Shown here one piece after another: positions 9,451 to 19,094 of a DNA stretch of 64,000 nt. A program made the translations under genes and the position numbers. The notes under the pieces were generated by a model. It did not search any database and was not told the origin of the DNA. It saw only the letters and a program-made list of their open reading frames with translations. The stretch is from positions 30,423 through 94,422 of the forward strand of contig DASZOL010000116.1 of NCBI GenBank assembly GCA_035550795.1. Direction: 5' to 3'. Position 1 is the stretch's first letter; every line of letters starts with the position of its first letter. Source of the stretch: DASRDR01 sp035550795. Lineage in GTDB: Bacteria > Methylomirabilota > Methylomirabilia > Rokubacteriales > DASRDR01.

Positions 9451-10875
9451 ATGACGGCCCGGCCCCGCCTGACCGAGAGGAACGCCCGGACGGTGCTCCT
9501 GATCCAGGCTGTCGAGGAAGCGGATCAGGAGGGGGTGCTGCTGCCGCCGCGGACGCGCGCGGCGGCGACCCGTCGCGCGTTCGACGAGCCGTCCCGGGCC
9601 ACCGACGATCTCGCCCGGCTCCACGTGCGCGCGTCCCTGCTGCGGGACGACGTCCTGCGCGAGGCCCCGGCTCTCGGGCTGCTGCTGCACCCGCCACGGT
9701 GGCGAGGGCCCGTGATCCTGGCCACCATCGGGGTGGCGGCCGCCACGGGCGCGCTGACGAACGTGTTCGGCCCCGAGCGTCACGTGAGCGTGCTGGCCTT
9801 TCCGCTCGCGGGCATCCTCGCGTGGAGCCTCGTCATCTACGCCGCCCTCGCCGCCCGGGTCATCGGAGGCCTGGTGGCGCGGGCCCGCGGGACCAGCCCC
9901 GCGCCCGCTCGCCTGGCGCTCCTCGGGCGGTGGCTCGAAGGGGCCTGGCTGGCCGGACTCGCCCGCCGGCTGGGTGGAACGACTCGCTCGGTTGCCGCGA
10001 CCGACGCCGTCCGGCGATTCGGCCGGCTGTGGCTCCCGGCGGCCGCCCCACTCATCGCGGCCCGCGTGGGCGTCGTCCTGCACCTCGCCGCGCTGGCGAT
10101 GGCGGTGGGCGCGCTCGCGGGCATGTACGGCTCGGGGATCGCATTCGAGTACCGCGCGACCTGGGAGAGCACCTGGCTCGACGCGCCGGCCGTGCAACGG
10201 TACCTCGACGTGGTCCTCGGGCCGGCGGCGCACGTGCTCGGCACGGCGGTCCCGGCCGTTGCGGCCCTCCGCGGCCCGGGCGGCGAGGGCACGGCGGTGC
10301 CCTGGATCCACCTCTGGGCCACGACGCTCGTCCTCTTCGTCGTGATCCCGCGGACGGCCCTCGCCCTCCTTGACGCGGCCCGGGCGGCGCGCCTCGCCAG
10401 GCGGTTGCCGGTCCACGTCGACGCGGGCTACGCGCGGCGCGCGCTCCAGAGCGGCCGCGGCGCTGCCACGCTCGTGGAGATCGTCTACTACAGCTGCGCG
10501 CCGGACACGGACCTGCGCGAGCGGCTGCACACGCGGCTCCAGGAGGAGGCCGGCGCGCGCGCCGTCATTCACGAGGGCGCGCGCCTGGACTACGGCGACG
10601 GACCCGAACGCGTCGCCCTGCCCGAGAAGGCCTCGGCCACGGGCCTGCTCGCCCTGGTCTTCACGCTGGCCCAGACCCCAGAGACCGAGGTGCACGGCGA
10701 CTTCGTCGATCGCTTGCAGGAGCGCCTGGACCGTGCCGGCTGGCAGCTGATAGTGGTCCTCGAGACGGCGACGTACCGGCGACGCGTCGGCTCGGAGGAT
10801 CGCGTGCGCGAGCGCCGGGCGACCTGGGATCGTCTGCTGCGGGACCTCCAGCTCACTGCCGTCGACCTCGCCTAG
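9451..10875 (+). CDS. DUF2868 membrane protein, partner of a DUF3482 GTPase
   Basis: This protein of about 474 residues begins MTARPRLTERNARTVLLIQA, matching the DUF2868 N-terminus. Four or more hydrophobic segments (around residues 88-140, 205-225 and 290-310) separate cytoplasmic parts, and the C-terminal half is soluble. DUF2868 proteins are almost always encoded next to a DUF3482 GTPase, as here; their job is unknown. I start at the ATG at 9451; the open frame to 9358 lacks family similarity. Confidence 0.75.
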   Translation: MTARPRLTERNARTVLLIQAVEEADQEGVLLPPRTRAAATRRAFDEPSRATDDLARLHVRASLLRDDVLREAPALGLLLHPPRWRGPVILATIGVAAATGALTNVFGPERHVSVLAFPLAGILAWSLVIYAALAARVIGGLVARARGTSPAPARLALLGRWLEGAWLAGLARRLGGTTRSVAATDAVRRFGRLWLPAAAPLIAARVGVVLHLAALAMAVGALAGMYGSGIAFEYRATWESTWLDAPAVQRYLDVVLGPAAHVLGTAVPAVAALRGPGGEGTAVPWIHLWATTLVLFVVIPRTALALLDAARAARLARRLPVHVDAGYARRALQSGRGAATLVEIVYYSCAPDTDLRERLHTRLQEEAGARAVIHEGARLDYGDGPERVALPEKASATGLLALVFTLAQTPETEVHGDFVDRLQERLDRAGWQLIVVLETATYRRRVGSEDRVRERRATWDRLLRDLQLTAVDLA

Positions 10876-10878
10876 CCC

Positions 10879-12339
10879 ATGACGACGGTCACTCTGAGTC
10901 TCATCTCGCACACCAACGTCGGCAAGACCACGCTCGCCCGCACGCTGTTGCGCCGGGAGATCGGCGAGGTGCGAGACGAGCCCCACGTAACGACCATCGC
11001 CGAAGCGCACCTGCTCATCGAAACGGACGACGCGCGCCTCCTGCTCTGGGACACGCCGGGGTTCGGGGACACCGTGCGACTGATGACGCGCCTCCGCCAC
11101 GAGCGCGACGCGATCGGCTGGCTCCTGCATCAGGTCTGGGATCGCGTGCTCGACCGCGCCCTCTGGTGCAGCCAGGAAGCGGTGCGCAACGTCCGCAACG
11201 AGGCGGACGTGGTCCTGTATCTCGTGAACGCGACCGAGGATCCCGGAGCAGCTGGCTACATGACGCACGAGCTCGAGCTGCTGTCGTGGATGAACCGTCC
11301 CGTCCTCGTCGTGCTGAACCAGATCGGCGTGGAGGACACCCGCCGGACGCTGGACAGCTGGCAGCGACACCTCGCGTCGTTCGCAGTCGTTCGCGGCGTG
11401 CTCGCGCTCGACGCGTTCAGCCGCGCGTGGGTGGAGGAGAGCCTCGTCCTCGAGCGCGTCGTGGGCCTGCTGGACGGCCAGAAGCGAACGGCGATGATCG
11501 GTCTCCTGCGGGCGTGGAACGACCGGAACCTGCGCGTCTTCGACGCCTCGATCGACGCGCTGGCCGAGTACCTTGCCGGCATCGCCGTCGACCGGGAGCC
11601 GATCGGTTCGCCGCCGAGCGCGGGCGGGTCGTGGATGCGCGAGCGATTTGCCGATCTCCGCGCGCTGTCCCGCGTCGACCGCGAGCGCGCGATGGGCGCG
11701 CTGTTCGACCGCGTGCAGGCTGCGACCCGGCGGCTGATGGATCGTCTGATCGAGCTGCACGAGCTCGCCGGCACGAGCCGGACGCAGGTCGAGCGCCGCC
11801 TGGAGGACGCCGCGATCCAGGGGGACGAGGCGATCAATCCCACGACGGGCGCGATCGCCGGTGGTGCCGTGAGCGGCCTCCTGGCCGGCCTCGGGGCCGA
11901 CGTCCTTGCCGGCGGCCTGTCGCTCGGCGGCGGCGCAATCCTCGGGGCCATGCTCGGCGCCCTCGGAGGCTACGCGTTCGGCGGCGCCTACCGGCTCGCC
12001 ACGGGCGGTGAGTCGGGCATCCAGTTCCAGCCGGCGGCGCTGGATCGCCTCGCGCGCGAGGCCGTGCTGCGCTATCTCCTGGTCGCGCACCATGGCCGCG
12101 GGCGCGGTGACTACGCCGACCTGGAGTACCCGGCCCACTGGGTGGCCGACGTCGATGCCCAGATCGCGCCCCGGCGCGAGGCGCTGCAGGCGGCGTGGCG
12201 CGAGGCGGCGCGCGGCGGCCGCGACGCGGCCCCCGCGGTGGCCACGCGTCTGCGGACGGTCCTGGGCGCCATTCTTCGCGATCTGCTCCGGCGCCGGTTC
12301 CCCGACGCGACGGTCCTCTCCGGGGAGCGTGCGTGGTGA
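10879..12339 (+). CDS. DUF3482 GTPase
   Basis: This 486-residue P-loop GTPase has G1 HTNVGKTT (residues 11-18), G3 DTPGFGD (58-64) and a G4-like VLNQIG. The C-terminal part carries a Gly/Ala-rich hydrophobic hairpin (around residues 320-375), which could insert into membrane. It starts 3 bases after the DUF2868 stop without its own clear ribosome site, so coupling is likely. The pair probably forms a membrane-associated GTPase system of unknown role. Confidence 0.82.
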   Translation: MTTVTLSLISHTNVGKTTLARTLLRREIGEVRDEPHVTTIAEAHLLIETDDARLLLWDTPGFGDTVRLMTRLRHERDAIGWLLHQVWDRVLDRALWCSQEAVRNVRNEADVVLYLVNATEDPGAAGYMTHELELLSWMNRPVLVVLNQIGVEDTRRTLDSWQRHLASFAVVRGVLALDAFSRAWVEESLVLERVVGLLDGQKRTAMIGLLRAWNDRNLRVFDASIDALAEYLAGIAVDREPIGSPPSAGGSWMRERFADLRALSRVDRERAMGALFDRVQAATRRLMDRLIELHELAGTSRTQVERRLEDAAIQGDEAINPTTGAIAGGAVSGLLAGLGADVLAGGLSLGGGAILGAMLGALGGYAFGGAYRLATGGESGIQFQPAALDRLAREAVLRYLLVAHHGRGRGDYADLEYPAHWVADVDAQIAPRREALQAAWREAARGGRDAAPAVATRLRTVLGAILRDLLRRRFPDATVLSGERAW

Positions 12340-12531
12340 CGCCGGTGCCCGCCGATCCGTCGTCGTCGTCGCGGGCGCCCTGGACGGCGGGAAGCCCCCG
12401 GAGCAGCTCAGACCCCTTGGCCCCCGCCCTCGTGTGCGGTAACGTCCTTCGCGAGAGGCTTCGCGGGACCGCGTCGCTCGCGTCGACACCTGGGGCGCGT
12501 GAAGCCTCCGCACAGGAGGACAGGAATCGCC

Positions 12532-13974
12532 ATGAGCCGACGCGTGTCTTTCGGATTCTGGGCTCCGGTCGCGGCGCTGCTGGTGCTGGCAACCCCGGCC
12601 TGGGCGCAGAAGTCCGCGGATCAGGTGGCCGTCGAGGCGGCCAAGAAGCACTCCGGCGCGACCCTCAACGTCATCTGGCCTGCCGGGCTGGGCGCCCTCG
12701 GCCAGAAGAACTACGCCGCGCCGCTGTTCAAGCAGCTCACGGGCGTCACGGTGAACATCATCGAGGCCCCGCCCGCCCAGGTCTACGTCAAGACCGTCGC
12801 GGAGCACCGCGCGGGCACCGCCGCGTATGACGTCGTCAGCGTCCAGCCGGCCTGGCTGGCGGACGAGGCGGAGGCGGGCATCCTGGCGCCGCTCGACAAG
12901 TGGGTCGACCAGTACGGCTTTCGCCAGTCCCTCCGCGACATCGAGCCCGCGTACCGGGACAACTGGATGACGGTCAAGGGCAAGATCATGGCGATCCCGG
13001 ATGACGGGGACGTGATCCTGCTCTTCTACCGGAAGGACCTCTTCAACGACGCGGCGAACAAGTCCGCCTTCAAGGCCAAGTACGGCTACGATCTGGCCGT
13101 TCCCACCACCTGGGAGCAGTTCGGCCAGATCGGGCAGTTCTTCACCGACAAGTACGCGCCGCAGCTCTACGGCGCGGCGATCATCCACGACGCGGCGTCC
13201 ATGCAGTACTTCTTCCAGGAGCGCTTCCGGAACGCGGGCGGCAGGTTCTTCGACGTGGCCAGCATGAAGTCCCAGATCAACAACGAGGCGGGCGTGAAGG
13301 TGGCCTCGCAGATGCAGAGCGAGGCCAAGTTCATGCCGCCGGGCTCGGAGAACTGGAACCCCGTGAACGTGCTGACGGCCTGGCTCGCGGGGAAGGTGGC
13401 GATGATGACGTGGTGGCCGCCGCCCGGGCGCTGGTCGGAAGGCTACGGCACCAACGAGGAGGCCCTGAAGTGGGTGCCGGAGAGCAAGGTGAAGGGCAAG
13501 GTCGGTTACGCCCTGCCCCCGGGCGGCCGCCCGGAGCTCGCGCTGGGCTGGTGCCTGGGCGTGTCCACCCACAGCAAGAAGCAGGAGCTCGCCTACCTGT
13601 ACATCCAGTGGGTGAACAGCGAGAAGATCTCCCTCGAGCGGGTGCAGCTGCCCTACACCCTGCGCGACCCGTTCCGCGCCAACCACTTCACCAGCGCGGA
13701 GTACGCCGCGCGGTGGCCGGGCGCCAAGGACTACCTGGACATCCTGAAGAAGGCCGCCCAGGTCGGCATGCTGGATCTGTCGGTGCGCAACACGTTCCAG
13801 TACCAGGACTCCCTGGGCAAGGCCATGCAGCGTCTGATGGCAGGGGAGAACCCCAAGCAGGTAATGGACGACACGGCCGCGGACTGGGACAAGATCACCC
13901 AGCGCACCGGCGTCGACCTGCAGCGCGCGACGTATCAGGACTGGGCCGCCAAGCCCAACGCCTACCCCCGCTGA
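12532..13974 (+). CDS. Sugar-type ABC transporter extracellular solute-binding protein (family 1)
   Basis: This 480-residue secreted binding protein starts with a clean Sec signal ending PAWAQ. The mature domain shows the family 1 pattern: a short beta-alpha start (ATLNVIWPAGLGALG), FKQLTGVTVNIIEAP, and a hinge region with FYRKDLFND. The late motif TAWLAGKVAMMTWWPPPGRW is typical of oligosaccharide or polyol binders. The ATG at 12532 has AGGAGGA upstream. It heads a transporter operon that ends in an acid-sugar dehydratase, which points to a sugar acid or a related carbohydrate as ligand. Confidence 0.87.
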   Translation: MSRRVSFGFWAPVAALLVLATPAWAQKSADQVAVEAAKKHSGATLNVIWPAGLGALGQKNYAAPLFKQLTGVTVNIIEAPPAQVYVKTVAEHRAGTAAYDVVSVQPAWLADEAEAGILAPLDKWVDQYGFRQSLRDIEPAYRDNWMTVKGKIMAIPDDGDVILLFYRKDLFNDAANKSAFKAKYGYDLAVPTTWEQFGQIGQFFTDKYAPQLYGAAIIHDAASMQYFFQERFRNAGGRFFDVASMKSQINNEAGVKVASQMQSEAKFMPPGSENWNPVNVLTAWLAGKVAMMTWWPPPGRWSEGYGTNEEALKWVPESKVKGKVGYALPPGGRPELALGWCLGVSTHSKKQELAYLYIQWVNSEKISLERVQLPYTLRDPFRANHFTSAEYAARWPGAKDYLDILKKAAQVGMLDLSVRNTFQYQDSLGKAMQRLMAGENPKQVMDDTAADWDKITQRTGVDLQRATYQDWAAKPNAYPR

Positions 13975-14042
13975 GGCCGCGGACCCGCCTCGCCGTGCCG
14001 GCCATGCGGCCGTCCCGCCGGCACGCCCGCGGAAGCGAGCCG

Positions 14043-14975
14043 ATGTGCGGCCCGGCTGACCCCGCCGGTGCCGGCCCGGGCCCGGCGGGCGTCCGCGCCG
14101 CGCGGGGCGCGTTTGCCGAGCGTCACTTCCGGTACGTGGCGCTCTCCCCCGCCGTCCTGCTCCTGCTGCTCATCGGCGCGTTCCCGGTGGGCTACAACCT
14201 GGTCCTGAGCTTCCAGCGCCAGACCATGTTCAGCACGGACACCTCCTTCGCCGGGCTGGTGAACTACCGGGAGCTGCTCGCGGATGCCCGCTTCTGGCAG
14301 TCCATCGGGCACACGGTCGTCATCGCCGCGGTGGCGTTGCCGCTGCAGCTCGGGCTGGGCCTGGCGATGGCCCAGCTCTTCGCGGGCGACCTGCCCGGGC
14401 GCCGGCTCTTCACCGCGCTGCTTCTCCTCCCGGTGGTGGTCTCGCCCATCGTGGCCGGCGCGGCCTGGCGGCTGTTCCTGGATAACGCCTACGGGCCCGT
14501 CAACCAGATCATCGGCTGGTTCGCGGGACGCCCCGTCAAGCTCCTCTGGACGGTCAGCGAGCACCTCGTCTACCCGACGGTGATCCTCGTCGAGGTGTGG
14601 CAGCACACGCCCTTCGTGTTCCTCCTGTGCCTGGCCGCCATCCTGGCGGTCGACAAGAACCAGGTGGAGGCCGCCCAGATCGACGGCGCCTCCGGGTGGG
14701 TGATCTTCCGCCGCGTCGTCCTGCCCGCCATCGCCCCGGTGGTGTCCATGGTGATGCTGATCCGGTTCGTGGACATCATGCGCATCTTCGACATGGTGCT
14801 GGCCCTCACGGAGGGTGGACCGGGGCGGCGCACCGAGACCCTCTCGCTCTACACCTACGTCCTGGGCTTCCAGGACTTCTCGCTCAGCTACACCGGCGCG
14901 GTGGCCTTCGTGACCATCGCGCTGATGTCCACGGTCCTCTGGCTGATCCTGGGCCGCCTGGAGGGGGGACGTTGA
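14043..14975 (+). CDS. Sugar ABC transporter permease (MalF/UgpA type)
   Basis: This permease of about 310 residues has six hydrophobic segments, an N-terminal proline/glycine-rich cytoplasmic tail, and the EAA coupling loop around VEAAQIDGASGWVIFRRVVL. The TEGGPGRRTETLSLYTY motif is characteristic of MalF-like subunits. I prefer the ATG at 14043 because GGAAGCGAG precedes it; the ATG at 14004 is possible. No ATPase gene is in this operon, so a shared MsmX/UgpC-type ATPase encoded elsewhere must energise it. Confidence 0.85.
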   Translation: MCGPADPAGAGPGPAGVRAARGAFAERHFRYVALSPAVLLLLLIGAFPVGYNLVLSFQRQTMFSTDTSFAGLVNYRELLADARFWQSIGHTVVIAAVALPLQLGLGLAMAQLFAGDLPGRRLFTALLLLPVVVSPIVAGAAWRLFLDNAYGPVNQIIGWFAGRPVKLLWTVSEHLVYPTVILVEVWQHTPFVFLLCLAAILAVDKNQVEAAQIDGASGWVIFRRVVLPAIAPVVSMVMLIRFVDIMRIFDMVLALTEGGPGRRTETLSLYTYVLGFQDFSLSYTGAVAFVTIALMSTVLWLILGRLEGGR

Positions 14976-15826
14976 GCCCTTCGGCCGGCAGGGCGCGGGC
15001 GGCGAAGCGTCGGAAGACCCTCGGCGCCGCCCTCCGGTTCGCCCTGGCCACGGCGATCACCGTGGTGTTCCTCTTCCCCGTGTATTGGGTCTTCAGCACC
15101 GCCCTGAAGACCCCGGAGGAGATCTTCTCCATCCCGCCGGTCTGGTATCCCCACCAACCCAGCCTGGACAACTTCACGGGCATGTTCGGGCGCGGCGAGC
15201 TAACGCCCGTGTGGAACAGCCTGGTCATCGCCACGACGAGCACCGTCCTCTCGATCGGCATCGGCACCCTGGCCGCCTACAGCCTGGCGCGCTACCGCAC
15301 CGGAGGGCGCGCGCTGGCGGTGTGGATCATCTCGCTCCGCATGCTGCCGCCCATCGCGCTGGCCTTTCCCGTGTTCCTGCTGTTCGCGGCCATCCGCTGG
15401 GTGGATACTCTGCACGGCTTGATCGTGCTCTACACCGCCATCAACCTGCCCTACGTCATCTGGGTGATGCGCGGATACGTGCAGGACATCCCGCCGGAGC
15501 TGGAGGAGAGCGCCACCATCGACGGCTGCAATCGGTGGCAGGTGCTCTGGTACGTGGTCTGCCCGCTGGCACGCATGGGCATGCTGGCGACGAGCGTGTT
15601 CGCCTTCGTCTACGGCATGAACGAGTTCGCCTTCGCCGTGGTGCTCACGCGAGTGAACGTGCTCACCCTGACCGTCAAGATCTCGCACTACTTCGGCAAC
15701 ACGGCCACCAGCTGGGCGTGGATCGCCGGCCTGGCCGTCCTCGGCTCCCTGCCGGTGTTCCTGGCGGTCCTGCTGATGCAGCGCTACATGGTGCGCGGCA
15801 TCAGCCTGGGGGCCGTGAAAGGCTGA
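14972..15826 (+). CDS. Sugar ABC transporter permease (MalG/UgpE type)
   Basis: This 284-residue second permease has a TTG start overlapping the TGA of the first (14972-14975), with a GGAGGGGGG run upstream. Hallmarks are VFLFPVYWVFSTALKTPEEI near the N-terminus and the EAA loop ELEESATIDGCNRWQVLWYV. Six membrane segments are visible. It forms the channel heterodimer with the preceding gene. Confidence 0.87.
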   Translation: MSPSAGRARAAKRRKTLGAALRFALATAITVVFLFPVYWVFSTALKTPEEIFSIPPVWYPHQPSLDNFTGMFGRGELTPVWNSLVIATTSTVLSIGIGTLAAYSLARYRTGGRALAVWIISLRMLPPIALAFPVFLLFAAIRWVDTLHGLIVLYTAINLPYVIWVMRGYVQDIPPELEESATIDGCNRWQVLWYVVCPLARMGMLATSVFAFVYGMNEFAFAVVLTRVNVLTLTVKISHYFGNTATSWAWIAGLAVLGSLPVFLAVLLMQRYMVRGISLGAVKG

Positions 15827-15866
15827 CGATGGCTCACGGCACGCCCCCGGGCAGCGGAGAGACGAG

Positions 15867-16889
15867 GTGAGAATCACCGGTGTCCGCGCGTTGATTCCCC
15901 GCGGCACGAACGAGCCGCGCGACTGGCGCACGGCCATGGCCCAGATCGCGGTGCTCGTCGAGACGGACGCGGGTGTCACCGGCCTCGGTGTCGGGGGCGG
16001 GGGCCGGGCCGGCGTCCACATCGTCGAGACCGTCCTCCGGGACGTCCTGCTCGGCCGGGACCCCGCGGACGTCGAGGGACTCTGGTCCACGATGTATCGC
16101 GCCACCCTGCCGTTCGGCCGGAAGGGCGTCACCATGTGGGCCCTCTCCGGAGTCGACCTGGCGCTCTGGGACCTGGCCGGCAAGGTCGCCGGCCAGCCGG
16201 TCCACGCGCTCCTCGGAGGACTCCGGAACCCGGCGATCCCCGCCTACGCCTCGATCGGCCACGAGGTCGGCGACGAGGCCGTGCGCGGCTTCCGCCACGT
16301 GAAGCTCCACATGCCGCGCCCGTTCCCGGGCTTCGCGGCGACGGTGGACGTCGTGCGCCGGGCCCGCGCCCGGCTCGGGCCCGAGATCGAGCTCTACGTG
16401 GACGCCTTTCTCGAGTGGGACGTCGAGACCACGCTGCGCCTGGCCGATGCCTTCGTCGCATCCGGGGTCCGGTGGATCGAGGAGCCGCTGTCGCCGGACG
16501 ACCTGGACGGGTACGCGGAGCTTTGCCGGCGCTCCGCCATCCCCATCGCCGGGGGCGAGCACGAGTACGGGCTACACGGGTTTCAGGAGGTCATCGCCCG
16601 GCGCGCCCACCAGATCCTGCAGCCGGACGCGTCGTGGTGCGGCGGCCTCACGGCGCTCCGGCAGATCTTCCGCGCGGGGGCCGCGGCCGGCCTGTGGGTC
16701 GTGCCTCACCGGGGCGCCGAGGTGTGGGGACTGCACGCGATCGCGGCGCTCAGCCCCGCGCCGCTCGCCGAAAGCGGCCGGCCCTGGGTCACCTGGCTCC
16801 GCGGCGAGCCCCGGATCGCGGGCGGCGCGATCCGGCCGCCGGCCACCCCCGGGTTCGGGGTCGAGCTCGATCCAGCCGCGCTTCCGTGA
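15867..16889 (+). CDS. Enolase-superfamily acid-sugar dehydratase (mandelate racemase subgroup)
   Basis: This 340-residue TIM-barrel enzyme abstracts the alpha proton of a carboxylate. Metal ligands are Asp179 (YVDAFLEWD), Glu205/206 (WIEEPL) and Glu231 (AGGEHEYG). The catalytic dyad fits Asp254 (LQPDASWCGG) and His281 (VVPHRG), 27 residues apart as in mandelate racemase and L-rhamnonate dehydratase. The usual KxK on the second strand is Lys146-x-His148, so only one face carries a strong base, which suits a dehydratase. GTG 15867 follows GGAGAGACGAG. The link to a sugar ABC operon suggests import and breakdown of an aldonic or uronic acid. Confidence 0.85.
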   Translation: MRITGVRALIPRGTNEPRDWRTAMAQIAVLVETDAGVTGLGVGGGGRAGVHIVETVLRDVLLGRDPADVEGLWSTMYRATLPFGRKGVTMWALSGVDLALWDLAGKVAGQPVHALLGGLRNPAIPAYASIGHEVGDEAVRGFRHVKLHMPRPFPGFAATVDVVRRARARLGPEIELYVDAFLEWDVETTLRLADAFVASGVRWIEEPLSPDDLDGYAELCRRSAIPIAGGEHEYGLHGFQEVIARRAHQILQPDASWCGGLTALRQIFRAGAAAGLWVVPHRGAEVWGLHAIAALSPAPLAESGRPWVTWLRGEPRIAGGAIRPPATPGFGVELDPAALP

Positions 16890-16964
16890 CACGACGCCCG
16901 GCCGCCCGGGTGCACGCGAGGCCCGGGGTCGTGCGGTCCGGCGGAACGTGCGATAGCATTCGAT

Positions 16965-18932
16965 ATGCTCGTCCATTCCCTGCTGGCCGATCTCGTCCTG
17001 ACCTACGCGATCGCGCTGGTTCTCGTCGTGACCCTCGCGCGCCTCCGGGTGCCCTCGATCGTCGCCTTCATCCTGGCCGGCGTCGTGGCCGGCCCGGGCG
17101 TCACTCGCATCATCAGCACCCCCGAGGAGGTGGAGATGCTGGCGGAGATCGGCATCATCCTGCTCCTCTTCACGGTTGGCCTGGACTTCTCGCTCGCGGC
17201 GATCAAGCAGATCTGGCGGACCATCGTGGCCGCCGGTGCCATGCAGATGGTCGGAACGGCGGTCCTGGCCGGCCTGGTCCTGGCGCTGGCCGGCCACTTG
17301 CCCTTCACGCTCGCCCTGTTCATCGGACTCTTCGTGGCCCTCTCGAGTACCGCGATCGTGCTGAAGGGGCTGGCGGAGCGCAACGAGCTGGCGTCGCCGC
17401 ACGGGCGGCTGACCATCGGCATCCTGCTGCTGCAAGACCTCGCGATCGTCGTGCTGCTCCTTCTGGTCCCGATCCTCTCCGGCAAGACGTCGCTGGCAGC
17501 AGTGCCGATGGCGCTCGGGCGCGCGCTGCTTGCCATCACCGTGGTGGCCGGAGCCAGCCGCCTCCTGCTCCCTGCGCTGCTGCGGTTCGTAACGGCCAGC
17601 GGGCGCCGGGAGGCATTCCCGCTGGCCATCCTCGTCGCCAGCGTGGGCACGGCGTGGCTGAGCTCGCTCGTCGGGCTCTCCATGGCGGTCGGCGCCTTCC
17701 TGGCGGGACTGATGCTGGCCGAGAGCGAGTTCAGCCACCAGGCCTACGCCGAAGTCAGGCCCGTGCGCGACGTGCTGGCGGGGCTGTTCTTCGTCTCGCT
17801 CGGCATGCTGATCGACCTGCCGACCGTGCTTGCGCACCTGCCGCTGGTCCTCGGCGTCGCCGCGGCGATCATCGCGGGCAAGGCGCTCGTCGCGACCGGC
17901 GCGCTCGTCGGCGCCATGAGTCCGGTGCGCGTGGCGATCGCGTCCGCCATCGGCCTCGCCCAGGTCGGAGAGTTCTCCTTCATCCTCGGCCGCGCCGGCG
18001 TCGACGCGGGGCTGCTCCCGGCGTCCATGTGGCAGACGATGCTCGGGGCCAGCATCGCGACGATGATCGCGACACCCTCGTTGCTCGCGGCGGCGCCCGC
18101 GGTCGCGTCATGGGTCCGCGCCGGTGACGGCTGGCGGGCGGCGGGGCGGACGGCGGGAGGCATCCCGCCCATATCCGGGCACGTGATCGTGCTGGGGTTC
18201 GGCGTCGGCGGCCGGCTGGTCGTCCGCGCGGTCCGCGACCTCGGGATCCCTTACCTGATCCTCGAGCTGAACGGAGCCACGGTCCAGAGCGCGAAGGCGG
18301 AGGGGGAGCGGATCTTCTACGGCGACGCGACCAGTCCGGAAAGCCTCCGCGCCGCGCGGATCGAGAGCGCGGTCGCCGTGGTCAGCGTGCTGAGCGACCC
18401 GGACGCGGCTCATCGCATGGTGAAGGCCGCCCGGGAGATCTCGTCTTCCGTTCCGATCGTGGTTCGCACGCGGTACCGGCTCGAGGCGGAGCGCCTGCAG
18501 GCGCTCGGCGCGACGGTGGCCGTGGCCGAGGAGCTCGAGGCGTCCCTCGAGGTCGCGGCGCAGCTGCTGAGCCGGCTGCACGTCGCCGGTAACACGATCG
18601 AGGCGCTGCTCGATCTGTTCCGGCGCGAGTCCGTTTCACTGCGGCCGGTGCGCGCCCCGCGCGCGATGCTGCACTCCCTGCCCGAGCCGCTGCAGCAGAT
18701 GCCGGTGTCGAGCCACCGCGTGGAAACCGGGCAGTGGGCCATCGGGCGCACGGTCGCCGAGCTGGACCTGAGGGCCCTGGCGGGAGCGTCGATTCTCGCG
18801 ATACAGCGCAGGGACCGCTACATCACCACCCTCTCGCCGGACGAGGGCATCGAGAGCGGGGACGTGCTGTACCTCACCGGGGACGACCGGGACGTCGTGC
18901 TCGCCCGGCGGCGGCTCGAGGACGGCCAATAG
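16965..18932 (+). CDS. KefB/CPA2-type cation:proton antiporter with TrkA domains
   Basis: This 655-residue protein has an N-terminal Na+/H+ exchanger membrane domain of about 380 residues (motifs FILAGVVAGPG, LLLFTVGLDFS, VALSSTAIVLK). A TrkA-N Rossmann domain follows (GHVIVLGFGVGGR, about residue 405 on), and then a C-terminal TrkA-C domain. This is the architecture of KefB/KefC and YbaL antiporters, which exchange K+ or Na+ for H+ under nucleotide or glutathione control. No KefF/KefG-like partner is adjacent. No clear ribosome site precedes the ATG. Confidence 0.88.
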   Translation: MLVHSLLADLVLTYAIALVLVVTLARLRVPSIVAFILAGVVAGPGVTRIISTPEEVEMLAEIGIILLLFTVGLDFSLAAIKQIWRTIVAAGAMQMVGTAVLAGLVLALAGHLPFTLALFIGLFVALSSTAIVLKGLAERNELASPHGRLTIGILLLQDLAIVVLLLLVPILSGKTSLAAVPMALGRALLAITVVAGASRLLLPALLRFVTASGRREAFPLAILVASVGTAWLSSLVGLSMAVGAFLAGLMLAESEFSHQAYAEVRPVRDVLAGLFFVSLGMLIDLPTVLAHLPLVLGVAAAIIAGKALVATGALVGAMSPVRVAIASAIGLAQVGEFSFILGRAGVDAGLLPASMWQTMLGASIATMIATPSLLAAAPAVASWVRAGDGWRAAGRTAGGIPPISGHVIVLGFGVGGRLVVRAVRDLGIPYLILELNGATVQSAKAEGERIFYGDATSPESLRAARIESAVAVVSVLSDPDAAHRMVKAAREISSSVPIVVRTRYRLEAERLQALGATVAVAEELEASLEVAAQLLSRLHVAGNTIEALLDLFRRESVSLRPVRAPRAMLHSLPEPLQQMPVSSHRVETGQWAIGRTVAELDLRALAGASILAIQRRDRYITTLSPDEGIESGDVLYLTGDDRDVVLARRRLEDGQ

Positions 18933-18968
18933 AGAACACCGGCACCGCCGCCGGGGGGACCCGCGCCG

Positions 18969-19020
18969 GCCGGCGGGCGGGGCGGCCCTCGCGGCGGGTC
19001 GATCCAGGCCGCCCGCCGGC
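18969..19020. terminator. Long inverted repeat between convergent genes, bidirectional terminator candidate
   Basis: GCCGGCGGGCGG (18969-18980) and CCGCCCGCCGGC (19009-19020) are perfect 12-base complements around a 28-base loop. They lie midway between the ends of the antiporter and nirK genes. Confidence 0.5.
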
Positions 19021-19094
19021 GCCGTCCCATGCTGCCTCGGGTCCGATGCCGGCCGGCGCCGGGATCAGGGAGTGGCGGCCGCCGCCGCGGGCCG

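Noticed and set aside
9193..13686. Very long leftward open frame of about 1500 codons
   Set aside because: It is antisense to the DUF2868, DUF3482 and solute-binding genes and has composition typical of a complementary-strand shadow.
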